Source: Streptomyces sp. NBRC 110035 (GTDB taxonomy: Bacteria; Actinomycetota; Actinomycetes; Streptomycetales; Streptomycetaceae). Taken from it: 43,124 bases of DNA. A program made the translations under genes and the position numbers. Position 1 is the first letter of the stretch; each line of letters starts with the position of its first letter. Below the pieces are notes generated by a model. The model saw only the letters and a program-made list of their open reading frames with translations, had not been told where the DNA came from and ran no database searches. The stretch lies in the NCBI RefSeq assembly GCF_000829695.1, contig NZ_BBNN01000046.1, positions 1-43,124 on the forward strand, read 5' to 3'. Shown here in pieces: positions 24,801 to 33,356 of this stretch.

Positions 24801-26175
24801 CGTTGAACTCCGCGTCCTTGGCGGCGCAGCCCGAGTAGCCGTGCGCGAACGAATCCGACGCCAGTTTCTTGGTCCAGAACCCGTTGTCGTACTGGTCGTT
24901 CCACGTCGTCGACGAGGAGATGTTCTCGGTCTGGTACAGGTCCACCGTGCGGGCCGAACAGGAAGCCGACCAGGTGTTGCGCGCCACGAACGTGGCTTCC
25001 AGGATCGTCTTGCCCGCGAACCTGGAGGTGGGGATGCGGTAGAGGAGACGCTTGGTGTCGTGCGGGTTGCAGTAGGACCAGTTGCAGTAGCCCATGCCGG
25101 CGTCGGACTCGCCGTTGAACTTCCACTGCGGCGAGTTCGCCCAGTACTTGGAGACCATCGTCCACGCGGCCGCCCGCGGCGTGTACCACTGCGGGTCGAT
25201 GAAGACCGGGTAGGTGGTGTCCTCGCCCTTGAGGACGTCGGCGTCCGGGGTCAGGACCAGTTCGTCCTGCCCGGCAGAGATCTCCACCCCGACCGGGGCC
25301 AGCTTGCCCGACTCCCCCGCACCCGGTTCCTCGTCGACAACGGCATCGGCGGATGCCGCCTTCGGGGCGGCCGCTGCCGTCCGGGCCTCCGCGGCACCCT
25401 CCGGGGGCCCGCCGGTGCTGGAGTCCCACATCATCGGCTTCGGCGCCTCGAACACGGTCCCCTCGGCACCCTCGTCGAGCGCCTCCAGACCGCCCTCGTC
25501 CGTCTCCTGGACCGACAGACCCCGCGTGTCCAGCTCCAGCCGCAGCTCGGCCAGTTCCGGACCGGCCGCCGCCTCGGCCGTCTTCACCACCAGCAACTGC
25601 GTGAACCCGTCCGCCGAAGCCGTCATCCGCAGGTCGACGTCCGGCAGGACGGACGGGTAGGTGGCGACCGGGCCCGCCAGTTCGGGCACGGGCAGCGGCG
25701 TGGGCCACGACAGGCTCAGTTCCCGTCCGGCACGCCGCATGCTCACCAGCGGGCTCTCGCCGCCGCCGGAGAACTCCACGCCCAGCGTCGACACCTTCGG
25801 AGCGACGGTTCCCTCACCGGTGGCCGCCAGGTCGGTGTCGACACGCTTCCACCCTCCCCCGACCCGCGACCAGACCGGGCGCAGATACTCCCGTGCCTGC
25901 AGGTCCCCCTCCGGAGTCGCGAAGACCTCGCTGCTCTCCCCGCGCAGCGAGGCGATCTCCACCGGCTCACCGGTCCGCTCGGCCTTGGCAAGCGCTTCCG
26001 CTTCCGTCGTCCCCTCGATACGGTCGGCCCGCCCGTCCGCGCTCGTCGGCGATGCCGGCACGCCCGCCACCGCTGCGGTGGCCGTCGCAGGAACCGACCC
26101 GACGGCCAGCGTCACCCCCAGCAGGACCCCAACGGCCCTGGCAGCTAACCGACTTCGGCTCCACATATTCGTCAC
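21865..26175 (-). CDS. Large secreted LamG-domain protein, partner of the Rhs toxin
   Basis: A 1,436-residue secreted protein 128 bases upstream of rhs and in the same operon. The signal peptide is RLAARAVGVLLGVTLAVGSV then ATATAA. An Ala/Glu-rich region follows. A beta-sandwich resembling the DNRLRE carbohydrate/adhesin type spans about 330-500 (VFIDPQWYTPRAAAWTMVSK to YLRVRYN), then fibronectin-like segments to about 740. Three LamG/concanavalin-like domains lie at about 745-960, 962-1185 and 1187-1420; each has a VRFDGVDDYA-like start and LYVNG and IGAG strands. Such proteins commonly precede Rhs genes in Streptomyces and may bind the wall or target-cell glycans (inference). The start is GTG 26173-26175 or ATG 26164-26166. 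Leu codon 10 (7 from the ATG) is TTA, so bldA may control the operon. Confidence 0.8.
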   Translation of the reverse strand: MTNMWSRSRLAARAVGVLLGVTLAVGSVPATATAAVAGVPASPTSADGRADRIEGTTEAEALAKAERTGEPVEIASLRGESSEVFATPEGDLQAREYLRPVWSRVGGGWKRVDTDLAATGEGTVAPKVSTLGVEFSGGGESPLVSMRRAGRELSLSWPTPLPVPELAGPVATYPSVLPDVDLRMTASADGFTQLLVVKTAEAAAGPELAELRLELDTRGLSVQETDEGGLEALDEGAEGTVFEAPKPMMWDSSTGGPPEGAAEARTAAAAPKAASADAVVDEEPGAGESGKLAPVGVEISAGQDELVLTPDADVLKGEDTTYPVFIDPQWYTPRAAAWTMVSKYWANSPQWKFNGESDAGMGYCNWSYCNPHDTKRLLYRIPTSRFAGKTILEATFVARNTWSASCSARTVDLYQTENISSSTTWNDQYDNGFWTKKLASDSFAHGYSGCAAKDAEFNVKSAVQAAADDKDPTMTFGLKAASESDAYGWKRFSDKAYLRVRYNRPPAQIKMSQLTMEYGGTCKKPSAAARVRTLGKVYANNVTDPDPDGDSVAVQFQAKWDAGDGKGVIARWTPARTSLKKSGSDFSVSLPSSVTENKQVYWYARSYDGAQYSPWSSAGDPTACYFVYDTKVPKAPALASDEYPASNPEDPDDPWFDGVGKYGSFDLKAAESDVTTYWFGINGDPTSKNTVTTSAGAARTMRMLPAKAGLNFVTAQAFDQAGNGSEIRTYQFRVKAGQPERAMWQLDDAATATSAKGTAPQRTADLIGGPTPGATGAKGTAVRFDGVDDYAVTDIPTVDTSTGFSVSAWANLAETPGHAAIVASQPGNHAPGFELYYSHAYDRWAFNQYTADTENAGIARAMQASPGGAQAGQWTHLVGTYSASYDELKLYVNGQLAGTTTYDSPWDARRGLQIGAGRYDGKPGSFFPGAIDELQIFDKPLSAGEVTRLNSKQSVISGRAARAVFPLDEPATRQDGTPTTQITATAEVPAATLHGGATPGTSGIAGTALTLDGTDDYATTGRPLLNNQRSFAVSAWAKLPKTKPGHAAIVLTQTGEHRPGLELYYSAAYDRWAVNQYSADDPDATPIRAMQAEGTTAHGDTWTHLAGVHDTVANKLTLYVNGIEAGSTTLQADWYAGGAVQIGAGSYDGNLGSFFDGRIDDVRMFDRPVSAEEVQQLFKQRPLVKGRWTFETASGSPLVTPDASAAGNAMTLNGGATLGSGWVDGGVQLDGVNDYGVTSSVPVDTSASFTVTAWAQAAGTPERRAALLSVPGTTAQSAFTVRYEPSATPGAGPGRWRIAMTSADTADAAVTQVDNGWFFSPTDWTHLALVYDGFAKHLSLYVNGELEEVACTDADGGADDTACTDRLSWADDVLVFKSAQPLHLGRAKTGAGMWGDYWPGAVSDVWAFQGALTGDQVRALSVGMPGLPTDVPGSGS

Positions 26176-26831
26176 ACACCCCGCCCACAGCGCTTACACA
26201 GTTGCCTGACGTAACCAATCGCCTTACGGAGCGTCACGTCAAGGGGCAGCAAACGGGCAATGAGAGGGCAAGTTCCGCTTAGCACACGTGATGATCATTA
26301 CGTTTGACGGGTGCGCTGCGAAGCTTGATCGTGTTTCGGTGAGAAAGCGGTTCCATGGCGCTCCGGTGGAACGTTCCAGGCGAACAGCCGACAGTCTGAC
26401 CACGGCCGCCCTCACCTCCGGTGCCGGAACCACCCCGGCACCAGGCAGGCAAAGGCCCTCTGCGGCCGGCCGGGGAAAGGCGTCCTCCACGCGGAACAGG
26501 CCGTCAAGCGGAACAGGCCGTCAACGCGGGCCGGCGCGTCATCCGCCCCGCACGGCTGCGTGAGCCGGTCCACCACGTGGTGCATGTCCGCGTAGTCGAA
26601 TGCGGCGGTCACCCCGCCGGTCCAGGCCGACAGCACCCGTCGTGCCTCCGTCTTCCAGCAGCTCCGCCCGCCCGGGCCCACCCGCCGGATAACGGCCACC
26701 CAGGACGTCGCAGCCCGGCCAGGCCCGCACCGCCCGCAGTACCGGAACCAGGACCGGGACCGGGACCGGGACCAGGACCAGGACCAGGACCGGCCCCCGT
26801 ACCGCGCACGCGGAAGCCCGGCCCGGCCCCC
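26176..26831. other. Intergenic region: LamG promoter side and hexamer repeat, no gene
   Basis: I support no gene in these 656 bases; the open frames are Pro/Arg/Gly-rich shadows. The 3' part has GGACCG/GGACCA hexamers, about eight units, at 26744-26793. Reading leftward, a -35-like TTGACG (26238-26243) lies about 65 bases before the LamG start, but no good -10 is present at 17-18 bases. The stretch marks the border between accessory and conserved DNA. Confidence 0.5.
26744..26793. repeat. Hexamer tandem repeat GGACC(A/G)
   Basis: About eight copies of GGACCG or GGACCA in a row in non-coding DNA just beyond the HNH gene stop. A simple slippage-prone tract; it could vary in copy number. Confidence 0.7.
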
Positions 26832-27386
26832 TCAGGCGGATATCCCGTCCACGCGGGACAGGCCGTCGATGCGGGCCATCGCGTCGGCCGCGCCGTACGG
26901 CTGGAGGTACGGGAGCCAGCGCGGGTCGCGGTGGCCGGTGCCGATGATGCGCCAGGCCAGGCCGGTGGGCGGGGCCGGTTTGTGGCGCAGCCGCCAGCCC
27001 AGCTCGAACAGGTGCCGGTCGGCCTTCACGTGGTTGCAGCGGCGGCAGGAGGCCACCACGTTGTCCCAGACGTGCTTGCCCCCGCGGCTGCGCGGGATGA
27101 CGTGGTCGACGCTGGTCGCGACGCCACCGCAGTACATGCACCGGCCCCCGTCCCGGGCGAAGAGCGCCCGGCGGGTGAGGGGAACGGGCCCCCGGTAGGG
27201 GACCCGTACGAATCGCTTGAGCCGGACCACGCTGGGTGCGGGGACTGTGACGGTCGCGCTGTGCAGGTAGGCGCCGGACTCCTCGAGGCACACGGCCTTG
27301 TTCTCGAGGACGAGGACGAGCGCGCGGCGGAGCGGTACGACGCCGAGCGGCTCGTACGACGCGTTGAGAACCAGGACGTGCGGCAC
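26832..27386 (-). CDS. HNH endonuclease family protein
   Basis: A 184-residue protein from GTG 27384-27386, preceded by AAGGAGG; the longer upstream frame has no such site. The N-terminal half is a beta-rich domain (MPHVLVLNASYEPLGVVPLR). The HNH part has a CxxC pair (CMYCGG, Cys-83 and Cys-86), the active-site Asp-His (SVDHVIPRSRGG, residues 94-95), Asn-109 in WDNV, and a second CxxC (CRRCNHVKADR). This zinc-bound HNH form is widespread and chromosomal in Streptomyces, where its biological role is not known. It is likely housekeeping or stress related and not part of a restriction system, since no methylase lies beside it. It is divergent from the MscS gene. Confidence 0.85.
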   Translation of the reverse strand: MPHVLVLNASYEPLGVVPLRRALVLVLENKAVCLEESGAYLHSATVTVPAPSVVRLKRFVRVPYRGPVPLTRRALFARDGGRCMYCGGVATSVDHVIPRSRGGKHVWDNVVASCRRCNHVKADRHLFELGWRLRHKPAPPTGLAWRIIGTGHRDPRWLPYLQPYGAADAMARIDGLSRVDGISA

Positions 27387-27745
27387 GGATGCCTCCTTGT
27401 ACGCCGGCGGCGCGTGGCTCGCGCCGGGACGATCCGTAGTCAGTCTCCCCTCATGCCTGGTGGACGCGCCACCATGTCCCGGTAACGGGCTGGAAGTGTT
27501 TTCGGCCACACCGCCCTCCGGTGCGTGGGCGGAAAGCCCTCCGGTCAGGGCGGTCACCGCCCGTCGCGCGTGAGGGCCGTCTCTTCTTCACGCATCGGGC
27601 AGGTCCCCCCACAATGCCCCGTTAGTGTGGTGATTCTGCCCCGCCGGTGACCTTTCCGTGATCTCGAAGACAGCGCAGACCTCGACGTCCGTGAACCCCT
27701 GACCGCCGCACCGGGGGGAGACCGTGCCACCTGGAGGTACCCGCC
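27387..27745. other. Divergent intergenic region between HNH and MscS genes
   Basis: 359 bases with no supported gene. It should hold both divergent promoters; none is clear enough to place. A small hairpin (GGTGG/CCACC, 27459-27473) lies in the HNH leader. GGAGG seven bases before GTG 27746 sets the MscS start. Confidence 0.45.
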
Positions 27746-28831
27746 GTGTCCCTGTCCGCCGTCCCCCTGGCCGAGGAGCCGTCCCCGACCCCCTCGGATT
27801 CCGGGACCCCGATGGTGCCCACGCTCGAGGACGCCCACGAGAGCGCCACCAACGCCGCCGGCTGGGTGGAGGAGAACTGGTCCACCTGGCTCGCGATCGG
27901 GCTCAGGGTCCTGCTCATCGTGGTGATCGCGACCGTCCTGAGAGTGGTCGTGCGGCGGGCGATCACCAAGCTCATCGACCGGATGTCGCGGACCGGCGAC
28001 GCCGTGGACGGCCCCGGGCTCGGCGGACTGCTGGTCAACGCCGAGCGACGGCGCCAGCGCTCGCAGGCGATCGGTTCGGTGCTGCGCTCGGTCGCGTCCT
28101 TCATGATCGTGGGCACGGCCGCGCTGATGGTCCTGGGCACCTTCCAGATCAACCTGGCCCCGCTGCTGGCCTCGGCCGGTGTCGCCGGTGTCGCGATCGG
28201 TTTCGGTGCCCGCAACCTGGTGACGGACTTCCTCTCCGGCGTGTTCATGATCCTCGAGGACCAGTACGGCGTCGGTGACACCGTCGACGCGGGTGTCGCC
28301 ACCGGCGAGGTCATCGAGGTCGGCCTGCGGGTGACCAAGCTGCGCGGCGCCGACGGCGAGATCTGGTACGTCCGCAACGGCGAGGTCAAGCGCATCGGGA
28401 ACCTCTCCCAGGGCTGGGCGACCGCCAACGTCGACGTCACGGTCCGCTCGGACGAGGACCTGGACCACGTGAGGTCCACGCTCGTCGCCGTCGCCGAGAA
28501 GATGACCAAGGAGGAGCCCTGGAACGAGCTGCTCTGGAGCTCCATCGAGATCCTCGGCCTCGACTCCGTCCTGCTGGACTCGATGGTGGTCCGTGTCTCG
28601 GCGAAGACGATGCCCGGCAAGTCCCTGACCGTGGAGCGCGAGCTGCGCTGGCGCATCAAGCGCGCCTTCGACGCGGCCGGCATCCGCATCGTCGGCGGCG
28701 CCACGGCCCCGGTGGAGATGGAGGGCCCCGACCCGGCGGCGGCCGTCGCGCCCCCGTCCGCCTACGCGAGCAGCATCTCGCCGCAGTCCATCGCGGCGTC
28801 GCCGATCACCCCGCCGAACATCACGAAGTAG
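27746..28831 (+). CDS. MscS-family mechanosensitive channel
   Basis: A 361-residue small-conductance channel that opens under membrane tension to release solutes during osmotic downshock. A Pro/Ser-rich N-terminus is followed by TM1 (WLAIGLRVLLIVVIATVLRV), TM2 (VASFMIVGTAALMVLGTF) and the pore helix TM3. TM3 has the Gly/Ala pattern ASAGVAGVAIGFGARNLVTD, typical of MscS. The MscS beta domain (DTVDAGVATGEVIEVGLRVT) and the cytoplasmic alpha/beta vestibule come next, with a Pro/Ala/Ser tail. The start is GTG 27746 with GGAGG upstream. The protein has a normal length and an intact frame and stands as a single gene followed by a hairpin. Confidence 0.9.
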   Translation: MSLSAVPLAEEPSPTPSDSGTPMVPTLEDAHESATNAAGWVEENWSTWLAIGLRVLLIVVIATVLRVVVRRAITKLIDRMSRTGDAVDGPGLGGLLVNAERRRQRSQAIGSVLRSVASFMIVGTAALMVLGTFQINLAPLLASAGVAGVAIGFGARNLVTDFLSGVFMILEDQYGVGDTVDAGVATGEVIEVGLRVTKLRGADGEIWYVRNGEVKRIGNLSQGWATANVDVTVRSDEDLDHVRSTLVAVAEKMTKEEPWNELLWSSIEILGLDSVLLDSMVVRVSAKTMPGKSLTVERELRWRIKRAFDAAGIRIVGGATAPVEMEGPDPAAAVAPPSAYASSISPQSIAASPITPPNITK

Positions 28832-28861
28832 CCGGCGGCGGCCCGGGGAGAGACCGGCCCG

Positions 28862-28895
28862 GAGGGCGGCGTCCGGAACTTCCGGGCGGCGCCCT
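28862..28895. terminator. Imperfect hairpin after the MscS gene
   Basis: Arms of 16 bases, 14 paired, at about 28862-28877 and 28880-28895 (GAGGGCG...CGCCCTC) in the 159-base gap. Probable terminator for the MscS gene; no T-tract, as is usual in this genus. Confidence 0.6.
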
Positions 28896-28990
28896 CCCGC
28901 GCACCGCCCGTCCCGTGGTCCTCTTGGCCCCGAAGGCGCCCGTCCGGGGTGCCGCGCTCACCGGAGCAGAGGGCTGAGGGGTCTGGCGAC

Positions 28991-30255
28991 ATGAAACTCA
29001 CCGTGGTCGGCGGCGGTTCGACCTACACGCCCGAACTCGTCGACGGGTTCGCCCGGTTGCGGGACACCCTGCCGGTTCGGGAGCTGGTGCTGGTCGATCC
29101 GGCCGCGGACCGGCTGGAGCTGGTGGGCGGTCTGGCCCGCCGGATCTTCGCCCGGCAGGGGCACGGCGGGCGGATCGTCACCACGTCGGACCTGGACGCG
29201 GCCGTGGACGGCGCCGACGCGGTGCTGCTCCAGCTGCGGGTGGGCGGGCAGGCGGCCAGGCAGCAGGACGAGACCTGGCCGCTGGAGTGCGGCTGCGTCG
29301 GCCAGGAGACCACCGGGGCCGGCGGCCTCGCCAAGGCACTGCGCACCGTCCCGGTGGTGCTGGACATCGCCGAGCGGGTCCGGCGCGCCAGCCCGGACGC
29401 CTGGATCATCGACTTCACCAACCCCGTCGGCATCGTCACCCGGGCGCTGCTGGAGGCCGGGCACCGGGCGGTGGGGCTGTGCAACGTCGCCATCGGGCTC
29501 CAGCGGAAGTTCGCCGCGCGTCTGGGCGTCGGCCCGCCGAACTGCACCTCGACCACGTGGGCCTGAACCACCTCACCTGGGAGACCGCGGTGCGCCGGGG
29601 CGGCCCCGGGGGCGAGGACGTCCTGCCCGCGCTGCTGCACGACCACGGCGACGCGATCGCCGCCGACCTCCGGCTGCCCCGGGCCGTCCTGGACCGGCTG
29701 GGGGTGGTCCCCTCGTACTACCTGCGGTACTACTACGCGCACGACGAGGCCGTACGGGAGTTGCGCACCGGACCGTCCCGGGCCGCCGAGGTGGCCGGCG
29801 TGGAGCGCCGGCTGCTCGCCCTCTACGCCGACCCCGCCCTCGACGAGAAACCGGCGCTGCTGGCCGAGCGCGGCGGCGCCTACCACTCCGAGGCGGCCGT
29901 GGACCTGGCGGCGGCCCTGCTGGGCGGCGCCGGCAGCCCGTACCAGGTGGTGAACGCCCGCAACGGCTCCACGCTGCCGTTCCTCCCCGAGGACGCCGTG
30001 ATCGAGGTGCAGGCGGCGGTGGGCCCGAAGGGCGCGAGCCCGCTTCCCGTCCCGCGCGTGGACCCCCTGTTCTCGGGACTGATGGCGAACGTCACCGCCT
30101 ACGAGGACCTGGCGCTCGACGCGGCCCTGCGCGGCGGCCGCGAGCGGGTGTTCCGCGCCCTGCTCGCCCACCCCCTGGTCGGCCAGTACGCGTACGCCGA
30201 GAAGCTCACCGACCGGCTCGTCGCACACAACCGGGAGCACCTCGCATGGGCCTGA
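28991..30255 (+). pseudogene. GH4-family 6-phospho-beta-glucosidase-like enzyme, frameshifted
   Basis: From ATG 28991 the protein shows the NAD-binding start of glycoside hydrolase family 4 (MKLTVVGGGSTYTPELVDG), the VDPAADRLELVGGLA region, CGCVGQETTGAGG, IIDFTNPVGIVTRALLEAGH, and the metal-ligand Cys in VGLCNVAIGLQRKF. The frame then breaks near 29536: LGVGP-PNCTSTTWA ends at a TGA (29564-29566), while the other frame continues AELHLDHVGLNHLTWE to a complete C-terminus. Restoring one missing G gives 421 residues, the family's normal length. The lost base is in a short G/C run, so sequencing error is as likely as a real mutation. The enzyme would split phosphorylated beta-glucosides with NAD and Mn. 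It overlaps the kinase gene by 10 bases, so they are one operon. Confidence 0.8.
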
Positions 30256-31262
30256 CCGCGGGCGTCCTCGCCGTCGACGCCGGCAACAGCAAGACGGACG
30301 TCGCCGTGGTCGCCCACGACGGCGAGGTCCTGGCCACCGCGCGGGGCGGGGGGGTCCGGCCGCCCTCCGTCGGCGTGGAGGCGGCCGTGGAGGCCCTGGC
30401 GGAGACCGTCGCCGCCGCGCTCGCCGCCGCCGGTGCCGGTGGCGTCGCCCACGTCTCGGCCTGCCTGGCCAACGCGGACCTCCCCGTCGAGGAGGAACGG
30501 CTGGCGGCGGCTCTGGCCGCCCGCGGCTGGGGCGGCACCGTGGAGGTCCGCAACGACACCTTCGCGGTCCTGCGCGCCGGGGTCACCGAACCGCGCGGGG
30601 TGGCCGTCGTGTGCGGGGCGGGCATCAACTGCGTCGGCATGCGCCCGGACGGCCGCACCGCGCGCTTCCCGGCGCTCGGCCGCGTCTCCGGCGACTGGGG
30701 CGGCGGCTGGGCGCTGGCGGAGGAGGCCCTGTGGCACGCGGCCCGCGCCCAGGACGGCCGCGGCGCCGCCACCGCCCTGGCCGGCACCCTCCCGGCGCAC
30801 TTCGGCCTCCCCGGCATGCCGGCCCTCGTCGAGGCCCTGTACCTGGGGCACCTCGCGCCGGAGCGCCGCCACGAGCTGTCGCCGGTGCTCTTCGCCACGG
30901 CGGCGGGCGGCGACCCGGTCGCGGGTGCGATCGTCGACCGGCAGGCCGACGAGGTGGTGGCGATGGCCGTCGTGGCGCTGACCCGCCTGGAGCTGCTCGC
31001 CGAGGAGACACCCGTCCTGCTGGGCGGCAGCGTCCTGGCCGCCCGGCACCCCCGGCTCGACGACCGGATCCGCGCCCTGCTCGCCGAGCAGGCCCCCAGG
31101 GCCGTCCCCCGGGTCGTCACCGCGGCCCCGGTCCTGGGCGCGGCCCTCCTGGGCCTGGACCACCTGACGGCCCCACCGGGCGCCCAGGACCGGCTGCGGG
31201 CCCATTACGAGCGGGGGCGGGGAAAGCCCGCCGGAGGGGGTGAGCCGAGCGGGGGCCGGTAG
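30246..31262 (+). CDS. BadF/BcrA-type sugar kinase (N-acetylglucosamine-kinase-like)
   Basis: A 338-residue ASKHA-fold kinase. It opens with the first phosphate loop LAVDAGNSKTDVAVV (about 8-22). The pattern RNDTFAVLRAG then carries the conserved Asp, VVCGAGINCVGM is the second phosphate loop, and GRVSGDWGGGWALAEEALWH is the family's substrate region. ETPVLLGGSVLAARHP is the adenosine motif. This group phosphorylates GlcNAc or related sugars. Its start lies 10 bases inside the end of the GH4 gene, so both enzymes probably act in one catabolic route for imported amino or beta-linked sugars. No transporter is seen beside them. The C-terminal tail is Gly/Lys-rich and disordered. Confidence 0.8.
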   Translation: MGLTAGVLAVDAGNSKTDVAVVAHDGEVLATARGGGVRPPSVGVEAAVEALAETVAAALAAAGAGGVAHVSACLANADLPVEEERLAAALAARGWGGTVEVRNDTFAVLRAGVTEPRGVAVVCGAGINCVGMRPDGRTARFPALGRVSGDWGGGWALAEEALWHAARAQDGRGAATALAGTLPAHFGLPGMPALVEALYLGHLAPERRHELSPVLFATAAGGDPVAGAIVDRQADEVVAMAVVALTRLELLAEETPVLLGGSVLAARHPRLDDRIRALLAEQAPRAVPRVVTAAPVLGAALLGLDHLTAPPGAQDRLRAHYERGRGKPAGGGEPSGGR

Positions 31263-31851
31263 CTCCGACGGGGCCGACGGAAGCGGGGGCCGCCCGCCGA
31301 AGGCACGGGCGGGGCGTCACGGGCTCCCCCGGGCCCCCGGGCCCCCGGGCAGCGAACGCTCGGATCCCGCACCCGGCGTCCGGCGTCCGGCAGCACTCGC
31401 CCTCGCCGACTGCCACGCCCCCGGCCTCCCCTCGGGAGGAGCACCGCCGTCGGTCGCCCGGACTGCGAACCACCGGGGGTTCGGGGAAGCAGGGCGACCG
31501 GGCGCCTCCCCACCCCGCCGGGCGGGCGCGGAAAGCGGGCCGGACGGCCGGTCGGGTTGGCGGCTCCGCCGGAACCCGCCGGAGCCCTCGGGCCGCCGGA
31601 CGGGCCCTGCCGCGGACAGCGGGGCCGTCCCGGATCCGGTCCCGGACGACCGCGAACTCCGCCCGGAACCAAGCGGATTCCCTCGGCGTGTTCGTGGGCA
31701 GGGGGTGGTGCGAGGGGGCGGTCCGGATCGCTCGCGTGTGCCCGAATTGCCGGTGGTCTCCGGGCCGCCGGATCAAGACCGCACCAAGACCGGTGCATAT
31801 GTCGGTTCCTGCGGCGATACTCGGGGGACGAATGACCATGGGGGAGGTCGA
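31263..31851. other. Long untranslated region upstream of the GlnX-like gene
   Basis: 589 bases with no supported gene; one plus-strand frame stays open but reads as Pro/Gly/Arg low complexity without a ribosome site. Features seen: a GGGCCCCC tract at about 31326-31350 and a -10-like GATACT at 31816-31821 without a clear -35. A 7-codon ORF (ATG 31832 to TGA 31853-31855) overlaps the next start. Confidence 0.5.
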
Positions 31852-31855
31852 GTGA
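31832..31855 (+). other. Seven-codon leader ORF overlapping the GlnX-like start
   Basis: ATG at 31832 reads MTMGEVE and stops at TGA 31853-31855, so the last bases GTGA also hold the GTG start (31852) of the next gene. The sequence GGGGGAGG inside it is that gene's ribosome site. It could couple or tune translation; it may also be chance. Confidence 0.35.
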
Positions 31856-33339
31856 CCCATACGCCGAGAGGCGGCGCGGCGCCGCCGGGTCCGGCCGTAC
31901 CCGCGACGCCCGCCGCACCCCCGCCCGCCGTACCCCCGCAGTCCGGGCCGGGCGGTGTCCCGGCCTCGCGGCAGGAACCCGGCGGCTCCCGGCCCCCCGC
32001 GGCCCGGCGGCAGCCGGAGGCGCCGCGCCGCACGGCGTTCGCCGAGGGCGCCGTCCGGCTGCGCGAGGCCGCCACCACCGAACCCGGCCGCCTCAGGATC
32101 ATCGGCGCGGTCCTGGCCGCCCTCGTCGTCACGTTCGGCGCGGTCGCCGCCTGGCAGGTGTCCGACCGGGCCGCGGCGGCCGACGACGTCCTCACCAGCA
32201 GCGAGCCGCTCGCCTCGGACGCCGCCGACATCTACCGCTCCCTCGCGGACGCCAACACCGCAGCCTCCAGCGGGTTCCTGGCCGGCGGTCAGGAGACCGC
32301 CGCCTCCCGGGACAGCTACGAGAAGGGCATCCGCACCGCCGCCGGCAAACTCGTGGGCGCCGCGGCCCATTCCGCCCCGGGCTCCTCGTCCGCGGCGACG
32401 ATCACCGAGCTCAACCGGATGCTGCCCGAGTACAAGGGCCTGGTGGAGCGCGCCCGTACGTACAACCGGCAGGGCTACCCCGTGGGCGGCGCCTATCTGC
32501 GGTACGCGAACGAGAAGATGCAGGAGGAGATGCTCCCGGCGGCGGAGGATCTCTACGAGAAGGAGTCCCGGCGCCTCGACGCCGACTACGCGGACGCGAC
32601 CCCCTACCCGTGGGCCGCGATCGCGCTCGGTGCCGTCGCCCTCGCCGCGCTCGCCTGGGCGCAGCGCCGTATGTACCTGCGGACCCACCGGGTGTTCAAC
32701 CACGGCCTGGTCGCGGCCACGGCGGCGGCGACGGTGGTGCTGCTCTGGCTGGTCGCCGGCCACGGCGTCGCGCGTTCGGGGCTGACCGGCTCCTACGACC
32801 ACGGCGTCCGCTCGCTCGGTGTGCTGCACGACGCCCGGATCGCGTCCCTGAAGGCCCGCGGCAACGAGAACCTGACGCTGGTGGCCCGCGGCGCCGAGAC
32901 GAGGAAGGTCGGCGACGAGACGTACGACGCCTACGACTACGACTTCCGGCGTGACATGGCCGCCCTCGACAAGGGGCTGGCCCGGGCCGGTGAACTCGCG
33001 GACGACAGCGCCGGCGAGAAGCCGGTGGCCGCCGCCGTGAGCAACATGGCCGAGTGGAGGAAGCGCCACGACGCCGCCCGGGGGCAGGACGAGAGCGGCA
33101 ACTACCAGCAGGCGCTGGACCTGGTGATCGGCGGCAGGGGCGCGACCGGCGAGTGCTTCGCCGGCGTCGACGAGAGCCTGGCCACGGCGCTGGCGCACGA
33201 GAGGCGCGAGTTCGAGGAGGCGGCCACCGGCGGCCGGGACGCCCTGACGGGCCTCCCGCAGGGCGCCGCGGGCCTCGCCGTGCTGGGCGCGGCGGGCGCG
33301 GTGCTGGGCATCGGGCGCAGGCTGTCGGAGTACCGGTGA
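31852..33339 (+). CDS. GlnX-like four-span membrane sensor protein
   Basis: A 495-residue protein from GTG 31852, with GGGGGAGG just upstream. A Pro/Ala-rich cytoplasmic start of about 80 residues comes first. TM1 is IIGAVLAALVVTFGAVAAW (about 82-102). An outside domain (about 105-250) holds SGFLAGGQETAASRDSYEKG. TM2 is AAIALGAVALAALAW and TM3 is GLVAATAAATVVLLWLVAG (about 283-303). A second outside helical domain of about 165 residues follows, and TM4 (AAGLAVLGAAGAVLGIG) is near the end. This layout, followed by a substrate-binding protein and a PknG kinase, matches mycobacterial GlnX. GlnX and GlnH sense external Asp/Glu and control PknG there. Here too it probably carries the signal across the membrane; the ligand is inferred. 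Confidence 0.7.
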   Translation: MTHTPRGGAAPPGPAVPATPAAPPPAVPPQSGPGGVPASRQEPGGSRPPAARRQPEAPRRTAFAEGAVRLREAATTEPGRLRIIGAVLAALVVTFGAVAAWQVSDRAAAADDVLTSSEPLASDAADIYRSLADANTAASSGFLAGGQETAASRDSYEKGIRTAAGKLVGAAAHSAPGSSSAATITELNRMLPEYKGLVERARTYNRQGYPVGGAYLRYANEKMQEEMLPAAEDLYEKESRRLDADYADATPYPWAAIALGAVALAALAWAQRRMYLRTHRVFNHGLVAATAAATVVLLWLVAGHGVARSGLTGSYDHGVRSLGVLHDARIASLKARGNENLTLVARGAETRKVGDETYDAYDYDFRRDMAALDKGLARAGELADDSAGEKPVAAAVSNMAEWRKRHDAARGQDESGNYQQALDLVIGGRGATGECFAGVDESLATALAHERREFEEAATGGRDALTGLPQGAAGLAVLGAAGAVLGIGRRLSEYR

Positions 33340-33356
33340 GAGCGGAAGGGGGCGTG

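Noticed and set aside
31240..31851. N-terminal extension of the GlnX-like gene by 204 codons
   Set aside because: The extension is low-complexity and overlaps the kinase gene; the GTG at 31852 has a strong ribosome site.
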